Notes under the pieces: model-generated
Databases searched by the model: none
What the model saw: the letters and a program-made list of their open reading frames with translations, nothing else
Told to the model about the DNA's origin: nothing
Translations under genes and position numbers: made by a program
Part shown: piece after piece, positions 1-5,560 of the stretch
Layout: every line of letters begins with the position of its first letter
Position numbering within the stretch: position 1 is the stretch's first letter
DNA from: a virus
DNA length: 26,505 nt
IMG/VR virus record: IMGVR_UViG_3300020406_000023
Span: 1 to 26,505 of that record
Strand: one strand, 5' to 3'

Positions 1-15
1 AGAAAGGATAAGATC

Positions 16-156
16 ATGCCAGGTAATTATGGAAGTTATTCAAAAGGACAAAAGAAGATTGCAAAGATGTCAGGCAACAAAAAGAAGATGGAAGCATCTG
101 ATTTTAAGAAGCTTAGAATGTTTGCTAAGAAGAAAAAGAAAACAGCGACTGCCTAA
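16..156 (+). CDS. Small lysine-rich basic protein (46 aa)
   Basis: ATG at 16 is preceded by AAAGGA at a suitable distance. The frame runs 46 codons to a TAA at 154-156, whose last A is the first base of the endolysin ATG (TAATG overlap), so the two genes are translationally coupled. The product is strongly basic, with a lysine-rich C-terminal half ending in a run of five K, then TATA. It has no membrane segment, so it is not an obvious holin. Small KKK-rich proteins beside tail fibre or lysis genes are common in marine phages, but I know of no assigned function. Nucleic-acid binding is possible from charge alone. The start is supported by the ribosome-binding site and the coupling. Confidence 0.6.
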   Translation: MPGNYGSYSKGQKKIAKMSGNKKKMEASDFKKLRMFAKKKKKTATA

Positions 157-602
157 TGGACATAGAAAAACTTAGAGACCAACTCAAGATAGATGAGGGT
201 TGTGTCAATTCTGTGTATTTGGACCACTTAAATTTACCCACGATAGGAATCGGTCACCTGGTGACTGAGTGGGATGATGAGTATGGTAAACCAGTTGGCA
301 CTGAAGTATCTGAGGAAAGAGTAAACGAATTGTTTGACCAGGATGTCCAGGTAACAATCGATGAGTGTAAACTATTGTACAATAACTTTGATGAGTTACC
401 TGAAGAAGCTCAACAGATAATAGCAAACATGATGTTCAATATGGGAAGGCCCAGGTTGTCCAGGTTTCATAAAATGAAAAAGGCAGTTGATGCTAGAAAT
501 TTTGTTTTGGCAAGTCAGGAGATGAAGCAGTCTCGCTGGTACAATCAAGTAACAGCGAGAGCCGAAAGGTTAGTTGAGAGGATGAAAGCTATCCAGGTTT
601 AA
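156..602 (+). CDS. Endolysin, T4-type lysozyme (GH24 muramidase)
   Basis: This 148-aa protein closely parallels T4 lysozyme along its length. The GH24 catalytic triad is visible as E14 in IDEG, D23 in VYLDH and T29 in LPTIGIGH, with the same 9- and 6-residue spacing as E11/D20/T26 of T4. NMMFNMG and the SRWYNQVTARAER segment near the C-terminus also match the T4 fold. It would hydrolyse the MurNAc-GlcNAc bond of peptidoglycan at the end of infection. No signal peptide or SAR segment is visible, so a holin is needed, and none is evident beside it. The ATG overlaps the stop of the preceding basic-protein gene. The last 33 bases overlap, tail to tail, the oppositely oriented winged-helix gene. 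Confidence 0.93.
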   Translation: MDIEKLRDQLKIDEGCVNSVYLDHLNLPTIGIGHLVTEWDDEYGKPVGTEVSEERVNELFDQDVQVTIDECKLLYNNFDELPEEAQQIIANMMFNMGRPRLSRFHKMKKAVDARNFVLASQEMKQSRWYNQVTARAERLVERMKAIQV

Positions 603-818
603 AGATATACTTCTTGATAATCCTGGTAACCTGGTTATCCATCCTCTTTTTTGTATCTTATCTAAATGATACTTGCATGTTTGTTGAGTAACTCCAAAGT
701 GATTTGCAATATCTATTTGTCTAGGCATTACACCTTCACTCTTGAAGTAGTTTTGAATAAACAAAAAAATTTCTTTTTGCTTTTCTGTCATGGGATACTT
801 TACTGATTGACTAGACAA
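570..818 (-). CDS. LexA N-terminal-domain-like winged-helix protein
   Basis: The 82-aa product matches the DNA-binding domain of LexA. MTEKQKEIFLFIQNYFKSEG corresponds to the first helix, PRQIDIANHFGV to the helix before the recognition helix, then a recognition-helix region, and RLPGLSRSISL to the wing, where LexA usually has G.SRGI.L. The S24 peptidase half of LexA is absent, so RecA-stimulated self-cleavage is not expected. I chose the TTG start at 818 because AGGAAAG lies 5 bases upstream; the in-frame ATG at 791 has no good ribosome-binding site. It overlaps the 3' end of the RecT-like gene by 8 bases and is the last gene of the leftward operon. It probably binds DNA as a small regulator; its target is unknown. 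Confidence 0.75.
   Translation of the reverse strand: MSSQSVKYPMTEKQKEIFLFIQNYFKSEGVMPRQIDIANHFGVTQQTCKYHLDKIQKRGWITRLPGLSRSISLNLDSFHPLN
616..652 (+). terminator. Candidate rho-independent terminator after endolysin
   Basis: GATAATC (616-622) can pair with GGTTATC (633-639), giving a 7-bp stem with one T-G wobble and a 10-base loop. A run of six T at 647-652 follows shortly after. It sits just past the endolysin stop and inside the 3' part of the convergent winged-helix gene. The stem is modest and the T-run begins 7 bases after it, so this is a candidate only. Confidence 0.4.
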
Positions 819-1665
819 TGTACTTTCCTATCTCTGTTTCTATTTGTGCTTGTTGCATTTCATCAAGAAGTTTTATTGTCTCAGAATTTTTATCTTTTAG
901 ATCATGCATAAGACTAACTTTTTGTGCCTGAGTTTTTTCTAACTTATCAATAGCCAGCAATGTATCTGAAAATTTCAGGATAAAATCACTAGCTACTGCA
1001 TAAATTATAGGTTTATGACCACCAATAAAATGCATTGTGTATTTAATGGCAATTTCAGAGCCGTCAGGCTTGTTTAGTTTCTTTTTGATATCATCAATCA
1101 CATTAGTATCTTTATCGCTACCAGTGACCTTCTTAAGAGGTTTATTTTCTTCAGGGTAGTCCTGAGCTTCTTCTGTAGTGATAAGACCTTTGATTGCATC
1201 AGGAAATGCATCTCGAAGAGCAAAACCTCTAGCTCTAAGTTGCATCATTCTTTTTGGATAGTCTTGCCAAGGACCTGGTTTATTTGCCAGTCTTGCTTTC
1301 TGTGCATCCTTGTAAGAAAATTCAGCCTTGGTTACTTCAGTCTCACCATGCACATTTCTTTTGACAATGCAGACAGCCTTATCTTCTTCTTCAATGTAGG
1401 TCTCTTCAATACCTCTCCATTCAGGATGGTGTTTGCAGACAGCTATCAAACTATCTCCCCACAATGAAGGCCTACCATTTATGACTGCAATATTCTGAAG
1501 AGCTTGCATAGGTGCAAGGCCAATCTCATATCCCCATTGAATAGCTACCAGGATATCATTTGGTTTTCCCTGGAACTGTTTTGGAATGTGACCTGATGTA
1601 GAAACAAACTTTGCAAACTCAATTGCTTCAGTCAGGTTAGTTGGATTCAAAGTTGGTAATGACAT
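811..1665 (-). CDS. recT: RecT-family single-strand annealing protein
   Basis: This 284-aa protein has the hallmarks of RecT-type recombinases. After a short N-terminus come PKQFQGKPNDILVAIQWGYE and GLAPMQALQNIAVINGRPSLWGD, then a core ending in GPWQDYPKRMMQLRARGFA and LRDAFPDAIKGLITTEEA. RecT-like proteins anneal complementary single strands exposed by a partner exonuclease, and the nuclease gene lies just upstream in the same operon. The frame is open back to 1695, but I place the start at 1665: AAGGAG lies 7 bases before that ATG, and this start sits against the stop of the 58-aa gene. The C-terminal third (after about residue 180) is less conserved and charged, with a long helical region. 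Confidence 0.9.
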   Translation of the reverse strand: MSLPTLNPTNLTEAIEFAKFVSTSGHIPKQFQGKPNDILVAIQWGYEIGLAPMQALQNIAVINGRPSLWGDSLIAVCKHHPEWRGIEETYIEEEDKAVCIVKRNVHGETEVTKAEFSYKDAQKARLANKPGPWQDYPKRMMQLRARGFALRDAFPDAIKGLITTEEAQDYPEENKPLKKVTGSDKDTNVIDDIKKKLNKPDGSEIAIKYTMHFIGGHKPIIYAVASDFILKFSDTLLAIDKLEKTQAQKVSLMHDLKDKNSETIKLLDEMQQAQIETEIGKYIV

Positions 1666-1666
1666 A

Positions 1667-1843
1667 TTATTTCTCCTTCTTTTTAAGATCTTCAATTTGT
1701 TGATTCATTATTTCAAAATCATTTAGTGTCTGTTTAATAATATTGCTAAGATAATATAATTGTTCTCTGATGAGTTGATTTCTCTGTTTTACCCAATTCA
1801 TTTCTCTTTCAATATTATCTTTTTTTATTTCAGTAACTTTCAT
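1667..1843 (-). CDS. Small charged helical protein (58 aa)
   Basis: ATG at 1843 is preceded by AAGGAG at the right distance. The frame runs to a TAA at 1669-1667, almost touching the ATG of recT; its own last codons (AAG AAG GAG AAA) form the recT ribosome-binding site. The product, beginning MKVTEIKKDNIEREMNW, is rich in K, E, Q, I and L throughout and looks like one long amphipathic helix or coiled coil. It is sandwiched between the exonuclease and annealing-protein genes, so a helper role in recombination is conceivable, but no family is recognised. Ribosome-binding sites at both ends make it a real gene. Confidence 0.7.
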   Translation of the reverse strand: MKVTEIKKDNIEREMNWVKQRNQLIREQLYYLSNIIKQTLNDFEIMNQQIEDLKKKEK

Positions 1844-1844
1844 A

Positions 1845-2768
1845 TTAGTTCTCCTTCTTTTCTATTTTAAATTTACGATAATATGTAGTTTCTTTTGCTG
1901 GCACTATTTTCTCAGGCTGTGCCTTCCTGGTAATGGTGGGATAGGCTATATTGATATCACCTACCTCAGCATGTTCTGCTTCGTTCTGTTCCATTATTCT
2001 TTGCAACAGTTTCTGATCTTCTTCTTTTTTCTTGGTCCACTTCTTGATTTCAGCATCACACATAAGCCAGTCTTCAGCTACACCAATAAGACTATCTTTG
2101 ATATCTAAATGATCTAGATTTATTATTGATGGTGGCCCATTGTCCAATGGTGGATAAGGTTCATCCAGGTCTACCTTCTGCCAAAACTCATTCACCTTTT
2201 CCATAATCTGATCGAAGATATCCTGGTCAGCTTCAAAAGGTACAAGTGTAAGTTTTTGAGCTTTACCGAATACTGCAATGATGCCCCACTTAAAACCACT
2301 GCATAGCAATTGTGTTTGCAACTGTATGATTTGATCAGTCCTGGGTAGATCATCAGTGTTTGTAGTTTTGATCTCCAATGCACCGAAGCCTGACAAGATC
2401 ACTGGTTCACCAGTCAGTTGATTATGCATAGTTATCTCACCTTTGATATTCAGGATAGCATCCAGGGAAGCACACAACTTTAGTTCATCTATTCTATATC
2501 CCTGGGTAACCTTGCAAAGTTGAACTTCTGATGCTGGTCCGATATCAGCAACCTTATCTCTTGCCCATTTGATTATGGCATCTTCAAGATAGTTACCTCT
2601 TTCTTTTGCATCCTTACCAAACTCAGTCTCGATAGTCTCGATACCTTGCCTGGCATGTAAGGTTTTTTGTCTTTCTCTTTCATTAGTTGAGAAACTAGTT
2701 TTACCTAGTACGATAGCTGGAACTCTTGAAGCTCCAAGCTCTACTGCATCATTACTATATTTAGCCAT
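1845..2768 (-). CDS. Lambda-exo/YqaJ-like PD-(D/E)XK exonuclease
   Basis: The 307-aa product carries the phage-recombination nuclease motifs in order: an ASRVPAIVLG start motif near residues 13-22, GNYLE with E62, D103 in CASLDAIL, the E132-x-K134 pair in ALEIKTT, and a glutamine motif QLQTQLL at about 149-155. These are the metal-binding and catalytic elements of the lambda Exo/YqaJ group of the PD-(D/E)XK superfamily. The enzyme would chew one strand of double-stranded ends and hand the other to the RecT-like protein, forming a Red-type module. The last 60 or so residues are a charged helical region. The ATG overlaps the stop of the upstream membrane-peptide gene (TAATG), with GGAG upstream. 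Confidence 0.87.
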   Translation of the reverse strand: MAKYSNDAVELGASRVPAIVLGKTSFSTNERERQKTLHARQGIETIETEFGKDAKERGNYLEDAIIKWARDKVADIGPASEVQLCKVTQGYRIDELKLCASLDAILNIKGEITMHNQLTGEPVILSGFGALEIKTTNTDDLPRTDQIIQLQTQLLCSGFKWGIIAVFGKAQKLTLVPFEADQDIFDQIMEKVNEFWQKVDLDEPYPPLDNGPPSIINLDHLDIKDSLIGVAEDWLMCDAEIKKWTKKKEEDQKLLQRIMEQNEAEHAEVGDINIAYPTITRKAQPEKIVPAKETTYYRKFKIEKKEN

Positions 2769-2914
2769 TATACAATCTCCACAAAGTTACGAGCAAAACA
2801 TGCATCATCGATGAGACACACAAAATGAAATGCATAATAAACAATTACACATAAGATAAAAAAGAGAATACATTCTGCAATGTACACTCCATAATTTTTT
2901 ATAAATTTAACCAT
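2768..2914 (-). CDS. Small single-pass membrane protein (48 aa)
   Basis: ATG at 2914 has GGAGA a few bases upstream. The frame of 48 codons ends in a TAA whose final A starts the exonuclease ATG, and its first 8 bases overlap the 3' end of the serine recombinase gene. It thus exactly fills the gap between two certain genes. The product, MVKFIKNYGVYIAECILFF onward, has one hydrophobic stretch over about residues 9-34, with basic residues before it, then IDDACFARN. It should span the inner membrane once. No family is recognised. Options include a superinfection or host-membrane factor, or a holin-like peptide, although it is far from the endolysin and in an early operon. Confidence 0.65.
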   Translation of the reverse strand: MVKFIKNYGVYIAECILFFILCVIVYYAFHFVCLIDDACFARNFVEIV

Positions 2915-3623
2915 AATTTTTCTCCAATCTTTTTACGGCATTGCTAACTGTAGATGCATACCACTTGCCACCTCTAGCAGTATTTGCACCCATTTGATTA
3001 AGCTGGCTGGCTATCTGTCTATAGCTATCACCAACACTTAATAATTTTTGAATTACTGATTCAATATCTTTTACTCTTGTATCTGCTTTGAGCTTGATAA
3101 CTTCAGCACTTCTTTGCCTTGCAAAATCCATGTTTGAATGACAACCAAGTGAGCTAATCAATTTACCTGATTTAGTTTTGTATGTACCATTAGCTTTGAT
3201 CTCATCCTTAATTCTTTGAAGGGCAGACCTGGTTCTCTCTGAGATCTTTTCTTGTTCCATCTGAGCAAACAAAGTTCTCAATGCAAACTTATCTTTACTT
3301 TCAGATATTGTAGGATCATTACAAACAACAAGTTTGACCTTGCCGTTTTTCAATACCTGGTCAAAGAACTTTAGAGTGTGCCAGTCAGTCCTGGAAAATC
3401 TATCCAGGTCAGCTACAATCAATGTGCCTTTACTGGCCCTGACTGTATCAATACATTTGGAAAGCTCAGGTCTAAGCTCAGGAGCTACCTTACCTGAAAC
3501 ACCTTGTTCTTTGAACCATATGACCTGGTGATCTGTATCACCAAGCCATTTCTTTATTTCATTCTCTTGTCTTGCGACATCCTGGGTATCTGTTGATACT
3601 CTTACATATGCACAATAGATCAT
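2907..3623 (-). CDS. Small serine recombinase (resolvase/invertase family)
   Basis: The 238-aa protein begins with the resolvase catalytic motif YVRVSTDTQ, with R8 and the nucleophile S10. The LIVADLDRFSRT motif holds R75 and R78, matching the active-site arginines of gamma-delta resolvase. A long E-helix segment (QMEQEKISERTRSAL) follows. The C-terminus from about residue 195 is a helix-turn-helix of the Hin/resolvase kind (SYRQIASQLNQMG, then a recognition helix with ASTVSNAVKRL). The length is that of a small resolvase/invertase, not of a large serine integrase. It could resolve multimers, invert a segment such as fibre genes, or integrate. No recombination site was identified. It overlaps both neighbours. 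Confidence 0.92.
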   Translation of the reverse strand: MIYCAYVRVSTDTQDVARQENEIKKWLGDTDHQVIWFKEQGVSGKVAPELRPELSKCIDTVRASKGTLIVADLDRFSRTDWHTLKFFDQVLKNGKVKLVVCNDPTISESKDKFALRTLFAQMEQEKISERTRSALQRIKDEIKANGTYKTKSGKLISSLGCHSNMDFARQRSAEVIKLKADTRVKDIESVIQKLLSVGDSYRQIASQLNQMGANTARGGKWYASTVSNAVKRLEKNYG

Positions 3624-3877
3624 TAGTTTGTCTCCTCAGCTTGTTTTAATTTTTTGACTAGTGCATCTCTATTAATTTGAAACTGTTTATACAATTCTTT
3701 CGTTTCAGGATATTCATCTTGTTTAATTGCATCACAAAAATCTTCGTCTATAGATAACGAGCCAAGCTCTACTGCAACTGAGTAACTGCCCCATTTTTCA
3801 AATGTTTCTTCATCAAATTCCATTAAACTGAGAACTTCTAGGTCTTCTTTGGTGAGATTTATCTTTAAGTTAATCAC
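3623..3877 (-). CDS. Hypothetical acidic protein (84 aa), first gene of leftward operon
   Basis: I place the start at the GTG at 3877 because AAGGAG (3889-3884) lies 6 bases before it; the longer frame from a TTG at 3892 would contain that ribosome-binding site in its own coding part. The stop overlaps the recombinase ATG (TAATG). The product is acidic and predicted helical, with LTKEDLEVLSLMEFDEETFE near the start and a charged C-terminus ending KKLKQAEETN. No membrane segment, cysteine cluster or recognisable domain is visible. Being the first gene after the divergent promoter region, it is probably expressed early. Function unknown. Confidence 0.65.
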   Translation of the reverse strand: MINLKINLTKEDLEVLSLMEFDEETFEKWGSYSVAVELGSLSIDEDFCDAIKQDEYPETKELYKQFQINRDALVKKLKQAEETN

Positions 3878-3921
3878 TAGTTTCTCCTTCAAATAGTTTT
3901 AACATATACTTTACACATATA

Positions 3922-3950
3922 CATATATCAGTTCGATATCGTAATATCAA
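3922..3950 (-). promoter_or_regulatory. Candidate sigma70-like promoter for leftward early operon
   Basis: Read leftward, TTGATA (3950-3945) and TATATG (3927-3922) are separated by exactly 17 bases, a good -35/-10 pair placed about 45 bases before the GTG of the first leftward gene. A perfect 8-base palindrome CGATATCG (3934-3941) lies in the spacer, where a repressor could act; the RHH-like or LexA-like proteins are candidates. The whole divergent gap, 3878-3988, is very AT-rich. No equally good rightward promoter was seen. Transcription start is not shown. Confidence 0.45.
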
Positions 3951-3988
3951 GTGTTTTACAAAAAATATTTTAAAAAGGTTAATTTGAA

Positions 3989-4249
3989 ATGATTGATGAG
4001 ATAAAGATAAGACCTTTTCTTTGTCGTATATCTGAAGAATGTCATACAATGTTGAAGGAGCAAGCCAAGATAGAAATGTGTTCTATGTCAGCATTGGCTG
4101 AGATTATATTCAGGGATGCATTGAGGAAAAGGCAACCAGGTAGTATTAGTAATAGAATGCTGGTGTTTGGTGATCAGACTGAACAGCTTCAGGATGTAGA
4201 TATAGCAAAACAAGTAGATAGAATGGTGAAGGCAAATGACGAAGTATAA
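3989..4249 (+). CDS. Ribbon-helix-helix-like regulator (86 aa)
   Basis: First rightward gene after the divergent region. The N-terminal half has the layout of an Arc/CopG/MetJ-type ribbon-helix-helix fold: a short strand (IKIRPFLCRIS), a helix (EECHTMLKEQAKIEM), a turn with S, and a second helix (MSALAEIIFRDALRKR). The C-terminal half is polar, with QTEQLQDVDIAKQVDRM. RHH proteins bind operators as dimers, and this one sits beside the divergent promoters, fitting an early regulator. Its ribosome-binding site is weak (AAAAGG, distant). Its end overlaps the next gene by 14 bases. The domain call rests on pattern only. Confidence 0.6.
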   Translation: MIDEIKIRPFLCRISEECHTMLKEQAKIEMCSMSALAEIIFRDALRKRQPGSISNRMLVFGDQTEQLQDVDIAKQVDRMVKANDEV

Positions 4250-4571
4250 AGCAAAAAAGACAGTAGTTGATGGTATTACTTTCGATAGCATGAAGGAAGC
4301 CAAGAGATATGGCATATTAAAGATGATGGAAAAATCAGGTGTAATTAGAAACCTGGAGCTTCAGCCGTCATTTGATTGTTATGTAAACCAGGTGAAGGTA
4401 TGCACATACAAAGCTGACTTTCAGTATTTTATGCAACATGGTAAAGGTCCACAGAATCAGGAAGGGTATTGTGTTGTTGAGGATGTAAAAGGTTTCAAGA
4501 CAGCAGTATACAAGCTAAAGAAAAAGTTAGTTGAAGCTTGCCATATCGGTGTAAAGATAGAGGAAGTATAA
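4236..4571 (+). CDS. DUF1064 PD-(D/E)XK nuclease-like protein
   Basis: The 111-aa protein fits the phage DUF1064 family: KYKAKKTVVDGITFDSMKEA at the start, NLELQPSF in the middle, then YKADFQY and VVEDVKG followed by KLKKKLVEA. The likely metal-binding residues are E21, D61, and E82/D83 with K85, in an (E/D)xK arrangement. The family resembles small phage endonucleases, possibly Holliday-junction or branched-DNA resolving enzymes, though its activity is not settled. Such a role would suit a phage that replicates with recombination and must clear branches before packaging. The stop overlaps the methyltransferase ATG (TAATG). Confidence 0.82.
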   Translation: MTKYKAKKTVVDGITFDSMKEAKRYGILKMMEKSGVIRNLELQPSFDCYVNQVKVCTYKADFQYFMQHGKGPQNQEGYCVVEDVKGFKTAVYKLKKKLVEACHIGVKIEEV

Positions 4572-5560
4572 TGCCCTACAATATGAAAGTGCTTGATCTT
4601 TTCAGTGGTATTGGTGGGTTTGCATATGCAAGTGAAAGAATAGTTGGTGGATTTGAAACAGTTGGTTTCTGTGAAATTGATCCCTTCTGTCAGAAAGTTT
4701 TAAAAAAGAATTTTCCGAATGTACCGATTTATACAGACATAAAGGAGCTTGAAAAAAATGCAGTACGATTTAGAGGATATGTTGACGTTATCTGTGGTGG
4801 ATTCCCATGTCAGGTTTTCTCAAATGCCGGCAAAAAAGAAGGACACAAGGACAAAAAAGGTCGTTATCTCTGGCCAGAAATGGTTTCCATTATTGAACAG
4901 ATTTTACCGAGGTTTGTCATTGGAGAAAATGTGCGAGGATTTGTTAACATGCCAATGGGATTGCCAAGATCGGTCAATGACCTGGAAAGCATCGGCTATA
5001 GGGTCGCAAGCTTTGTCATTCCATCTGCATATGCACTCGGATTACCACACAGAAGAGACCGATGCTGGATTATCGCACAATATGTGGCAGACACCAACGA
5101 CAGTTCAGATAGAGCCAACCGAGGAAAGACGAGAGAAAAGGAAAGCTTACAGAAAGAGTATAGGCAGAAAGGATTCTCCTGGTTCTCTGACAGAACAAGT
5201 GATGACTCCGAGCCTATGGCCAACACCGAGAGCATCGATAGGAATGTCAATGGGATTGTCAGAGAACATGGCAAAGCTAAGATACAAGAAGTATCTGGAA
5301 ACAGAAATGGCATATCAGATACACAAGGAAAAGAACAAGAATCAGGTCGGAAGTCTTTCCTCAAAATGGGTAACCTGGCTGATGGGATATCCCAAAGACT
5401 GGCTTACGATTACACCATCGAACCAAAAGACTTGCCAAGAGTTGTCAAAGGAGAAGAAAAAAGGGCAGACAAATTGAAGGCACTTGGTAACTCCATAATT
5501 CCACAATGTGCATCAGTGTTCTTTCAGGCCATCAGGGATATAGTAGATGAATATGATTGA
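4571..5560 (+). CDS. DNA cytosine-5 methyltransferase
   Basis: The 329-aa enzyme shows the C5-MTase motifs: motif I DLFSGIGGF (9-17, AdoMet binding), E35-I-D37, motif IV GGFPCQ with catalytic C80, motif VI E119-N-V, motif VIII PHRRDR (159-164), and a C-terminal motif IX/X region with KALGNSIIPQ. It methylates cytosine in an unknown short DNA target, probably to evade restriction. I chose the ATG at 4571, coupled to the previous stop and preceded by AGGAAG, not the frame opening at 4538. The region between motifs VIII and X, where the target-recognition domain should lie, is polar and odd, and is exactly where the +1 frame encodes another recognisable protein. The stop overlaps the replication-initiator start by 14 bases. 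Confidence 0.93.
   Translation: MPYNMKVLDLFSGIGGFAYASERIVGGFETVGFCEIDPFCQKVLKKNFPNVPIYTDIKELEKNAVRFRGYVDVICGGFPCQVFSNAGKKEGHKDKKGRYLWPEMVSIIEQILPRFVIGENVRGFVNMPMGLPRSVNDLESIGYRVASFVIPSAYALGLPHRRDRCWIIAQYVADTNDSSDRANRGKTREKESLQKEYRQKGFSWFSDRTSDDSEPMANTESIDRNVNGIVREHGKAKIQEVSGNRNGISDTQGKEQESGRKSFLKMGNLADGISQRLAYDYTIEPKDLPRVVKGEEKRADKLKALGNSIIPQCASVFFQAIRDIVDEYD
4758..5477 (+). CDS. Overprinted +1-frame protein inside the methyltransferase gene
   Basis: A 239-codon frame lies wholly within the C5-MTase gene, shifted by +1. Its first ATG (4758) has a perfect AAGGAG at 4742-4747, 10 bases upstream, just after an in-frame TAA at 4740-4742. The product contains SMTWKASAI (around residue 76), a SFHL....TEETDAGL stretch, MWQTPTT, LWPTPRASIGMSMG and SSKWVTWLMGYPKDWL (W204 onward). 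I recognise this pattern as recurring in phage proteins often filed next to, or misnamed as, DNA methyltransferases; no function is known to me. The same DNA also encodes conserved MTase segments (LESIGY...FVIP...PHRRDR). Caveats: the plus strand is T-poor here, which lowers stop frequency, and expression is unproven. Confidence 0.55.
   Translation: MQYDLEDMLTLSVVDSHVRFSQMPAKKKDTRTKKVVISGQKWFPLLNRFYRGLSLEKMCEDLLTCQWDCQDRSMTWKASAIGSQALSFHLHMHSDYHTEETDAGLSHNMWQTPTTVQIEPTEERREKRKAYRKSIGRKDSPGSLTEQVMTPSLWPTPRASIGMSMGLSENMAKLRYKKYLETEMAYQIHKEKNKNQVGSLSSKWVTWLMGYPKDWLTITPSNQKTCQELSKEKKKGQTN

Noticed and set aside
3623-3892. Longer form of the first leftward gene starting at a TTG
   Set aside because: The AAGGAG site lies within that extension and is correctly spaced for the GTG at 3877.
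4538-4571. Upstream extension of the methyltransferase to 4538
   Set aside because: The ATG at 4571 has AGGAAG upstream, a TAATG coupling and puts motif I at the normal distance from the start.
4996-5364. 122-codon minus-strand frame opposite the methyltransferase gene
   Set aside because: No ribosome-binding site or recognisable domain; it is probably open because the plus strand is T-poor here. It is kept only as a caveat for the overprinting claim.
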